A DNA stretch of 64,000 bases from assembly GCA_004376055.2 (NCBI GenBank), contig CP049016.1, positions 1,054,001 through 1,118,000 on the forward strand, in the 5' to 3' direction. The notes under the pieces are model-generated. The model did no database searches. It was not told the DNA's origin and was given only the letters and a program-made list of their open reading frames with translations. Positions within the stretch are counted from its first letter, which is position 1. Every line of letters starts with the position of its first letter. A program made the position numbers and the translations under genes. This document shows, one piece after another, positions 63,032 to 64,000 of this stretch. This stretch comes from Nitrospirales bacterium LBB_01. GTDB taxonomy: Bacteria; Nitrospirota; Thermodesulfovibrionia; Thermodesulfovibrionales; Magnetobacteriaceae.

Positions 63032-63405
63032 AAAACGCTCCGCAAATAGACGGATTTATCGGCGCAGGTGTTGTTTTAAGCGGCAGACTGGTTTTTGAAG
63101 GCACACTCAGAATTGACGGTAAGTTTCAGGGTGAAATTGACTCATCAGGGACCCTTGTAGTAGGGGAGGGCGCCTTCATAGATTCTATGAGCATAAATGT
63201 TGATATAGCTTTGATTTCCGGTGAGGTAAGGGGTGTGGTTGAGGCTAAAACCAAAGTAGAGCTTCACTCAAGGAGCAGAGTGTATGGGGATATAAAGACG
63301 CCAGTGTTGGTCGTTTACAAAGGGGCTTTTTTTGAAGGTTATTGTGAAATGTCTAAGTACAGGCAGACACCCTCCAATCAGGTTGCCATAGAGATAGAGG
63401 GATAA
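63028..63405 (+). CDS. Bactofilin (second)
   Basis: A 125-residue paralogue of the preceding gene product, with GTLRIDGKFQGEIDSSGTLV and SGEVRGVVEAKTKVEL as beta-helix repeats. The start is GTG at 63028 inside the first bactofilin's stop (GTGA overlap), which means coupled synthesis, perhaps of a mixed filament. Confidence 0.92.
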   Translation: MKNAPQIDGFIGAGVVLSGRLVFEGTLRIDGKFQGEIDSSGTLVVGEGAFIDSMSINVDIALISGEVRGVVEAKTKVELHSRSRVYGDIKTPVLVVYKGAFFEGYCEMSKYRQTPSNQVAIEIEG

Positions 63406-63450
63406 TTGCAAACATCTTTTATGACATTTTTATGACAGTTAGTTGTTTTA

Positions 63451-64000
63451 ATGAAAATCAGACAAACCATAACTTTAATATATTTTAAAGACAAAAGCGG
63501 CAAAGCTTTGACATTGAAGCTTCGTTCGTGGCTGTTTAAGTCTCTTGTGATTTTTGCTTTGTGTCTTTTTGCGCTGTCGGTGTTTGCTATTTACTCTGCT
63601 TATAAGCTTAAAAAAGAAAATAACAATATTCTTGTTGAGTTAGAAGCTACTGACAGAGAAAACAGGAATATTAAAGCAACAATGAAAGAAGCAGAAGCTA
63701 AACAGTCTGTCACTGTAGAACATGTTAAGAAACCAGAGGCTGTAGCTGAAAAACCCGCTCAGAGTGTTTCCACTGAAGTGCAAGACATAAATTCAGGGTT
63801 AATAGCGTTAGAAAATATAACGGCAAGACGGTCTAACCGTGGCGATGTTCTTTTGATTTCTCTTGATTTGGTAAAGGCACAAGCCTCCAATGCAAAACTC
63901 TCCGGATATGTTTTTTTAGTTTGGAAAGTATCGGACAAGTACCAAAGTCTCCCTGAATCTGAGGAAATAAAAAATGGTAATCCAACGGACTATAAAGAAG
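63451..64000 (+). CDS. Membrane protein with coiled coil (3' end cut by window)
   Basis: A frame of 183 codons runs from the ATG at 63451 to the window edge without a stop. A basic N-terminus is followed by one membrane helix (SLVIFALCLFALSVFAIYS), a coiled coil (KLKKENNNILVELEATDREN) and a possible folded periplasmic domain. I do not recognise the family. It lies 45 bp after the second bactofilin; membrane partners of bactofilins and M23 enzymes often look like this. Confidence 0.75.
   Translation, partial: MKIRQTITLIYFKDKSGKALTLKLRSWLFKSLVIFALCLFALSVFAIYSAYKLKKENNNILVELEATDRENRNIKATMKEAEAKQSVTVEHVKKPEAVAEKPAQSVSTEVQDINSGLIALENITARRSNRGDVLLISLDLVKAQASNAKLSGYVFLVWKVSDKYQSLPESEEIKNGNPTDYKE

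Noticed and set aside
1-64000. Magnetosome gene cluster, retron, or diversity-generating retroelement
   Set aside because: No mam/mad-like genes, reverse transcriptase or template/variable repeat pair was seen.

Overview
The window reads as chromosomal sequence from a Gram-negative, respiratory, flagellated bacterium with many two-component systems. The mix of multihaem and monohaem cytochromes, hemerythrin, rubredoxin, HDOD and hybrid-kinase signalling, nonulosonic acid synthesis and dispersed GGATTCCCGC repeats suggests Nitrospirota or a deltaproteobacterium-like lineage. That placement is an impression from gene content only; no rRNA is present and no magnetosome genes were seen.

Layout. 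1-4.3 kb: lysS (3' end cut by the window) diverges from the lipid operon yceD-rpmF-plsX-fabH. 4.3-7.9 kb: a cytochrome c / response regulator / histidine kinase operon, with three copies of a TTCA(N7)TTCA operator-like box in front of the cytochrome gene, a small lipoprotein gene and a Met/Gly-rich secreted peptide gene. 7.9-11.4 kb: an ethylene-receptor-like (ETR1-type) histidine kinase coupled to a family 2 glycosyltransferase and a radical SAM protein. 11.4-12.9 kb: a 217-bp MITE-like element and the C-terminal half of a second sensor kinase.

12,870-43,697: the dominant structure is an inverted duplication. Two arms of 13,712 bp (12870-26581 and 29986-43697) are exact mirror images wherever I compared them; every mirrored position sums to 56567, so there is no net indel. 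A 3,404-bp unique spacer lies between them and carries a CheY-like regulator and a large hybrid kinase. Each arm holds an IS3-family element, the N-terminal half of the broken kinase, rubredoxin, a thermonuclease-like protein, an HDOD protein, an MBL-fold hydrolase, a ferredoxin-nitroreductase, tRNA-Ser(CGA), tadA, a caspase-like protease, a beta-propeller lipoprotein, HU, an SGNH hydrolase, a hemerythrin and a pyruvyltransferase-GT9 fusion. The outer end of both arms is exactly the IS3 terminus. In the left copy the IS3 has a short target duplication and splits one kinase reading frame; in the right copy the same IS end abuts a truncated mazF-like toxin gene. The inner end of the right arm abuts a perfect 116-bp palindrome. 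This fits a fold-back (template-switch) event followed by recombination at an IS3 copy, but a misassembly through the IS cannot be excluded from sequence alone.

43.7-55.6 kb: orphan antitoxin, a TPR-metallo-beta-lactamase fusion, a PPP-type phosphatase, rpoD followed by a membrane glycosyltransferase, and a surface-sugar group (PseI/NeuB-like synthase, HAD phosphatase, ATP-grasp, epimerase) interrupted by an unassigned secreted protein with an apparently leaderless mRNA. 55.7-58.4 kb: EF-hand protein, fliW and a SprA-family metalloprotease-like protein. 58.4-64 kb: nucleoside deoxyribosyltransferase-like protein, a multihaem cytochrome c overlapping a cyclic-nucleotide-binding protein, then an envelope-shape cluster of M23 peptidase, two bactofilins and a membrane protein cut by the window end. 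Four full copies of a MITE/REP-like repeat family (five counting the duplicated one) fill most of the long intergenic gaps.
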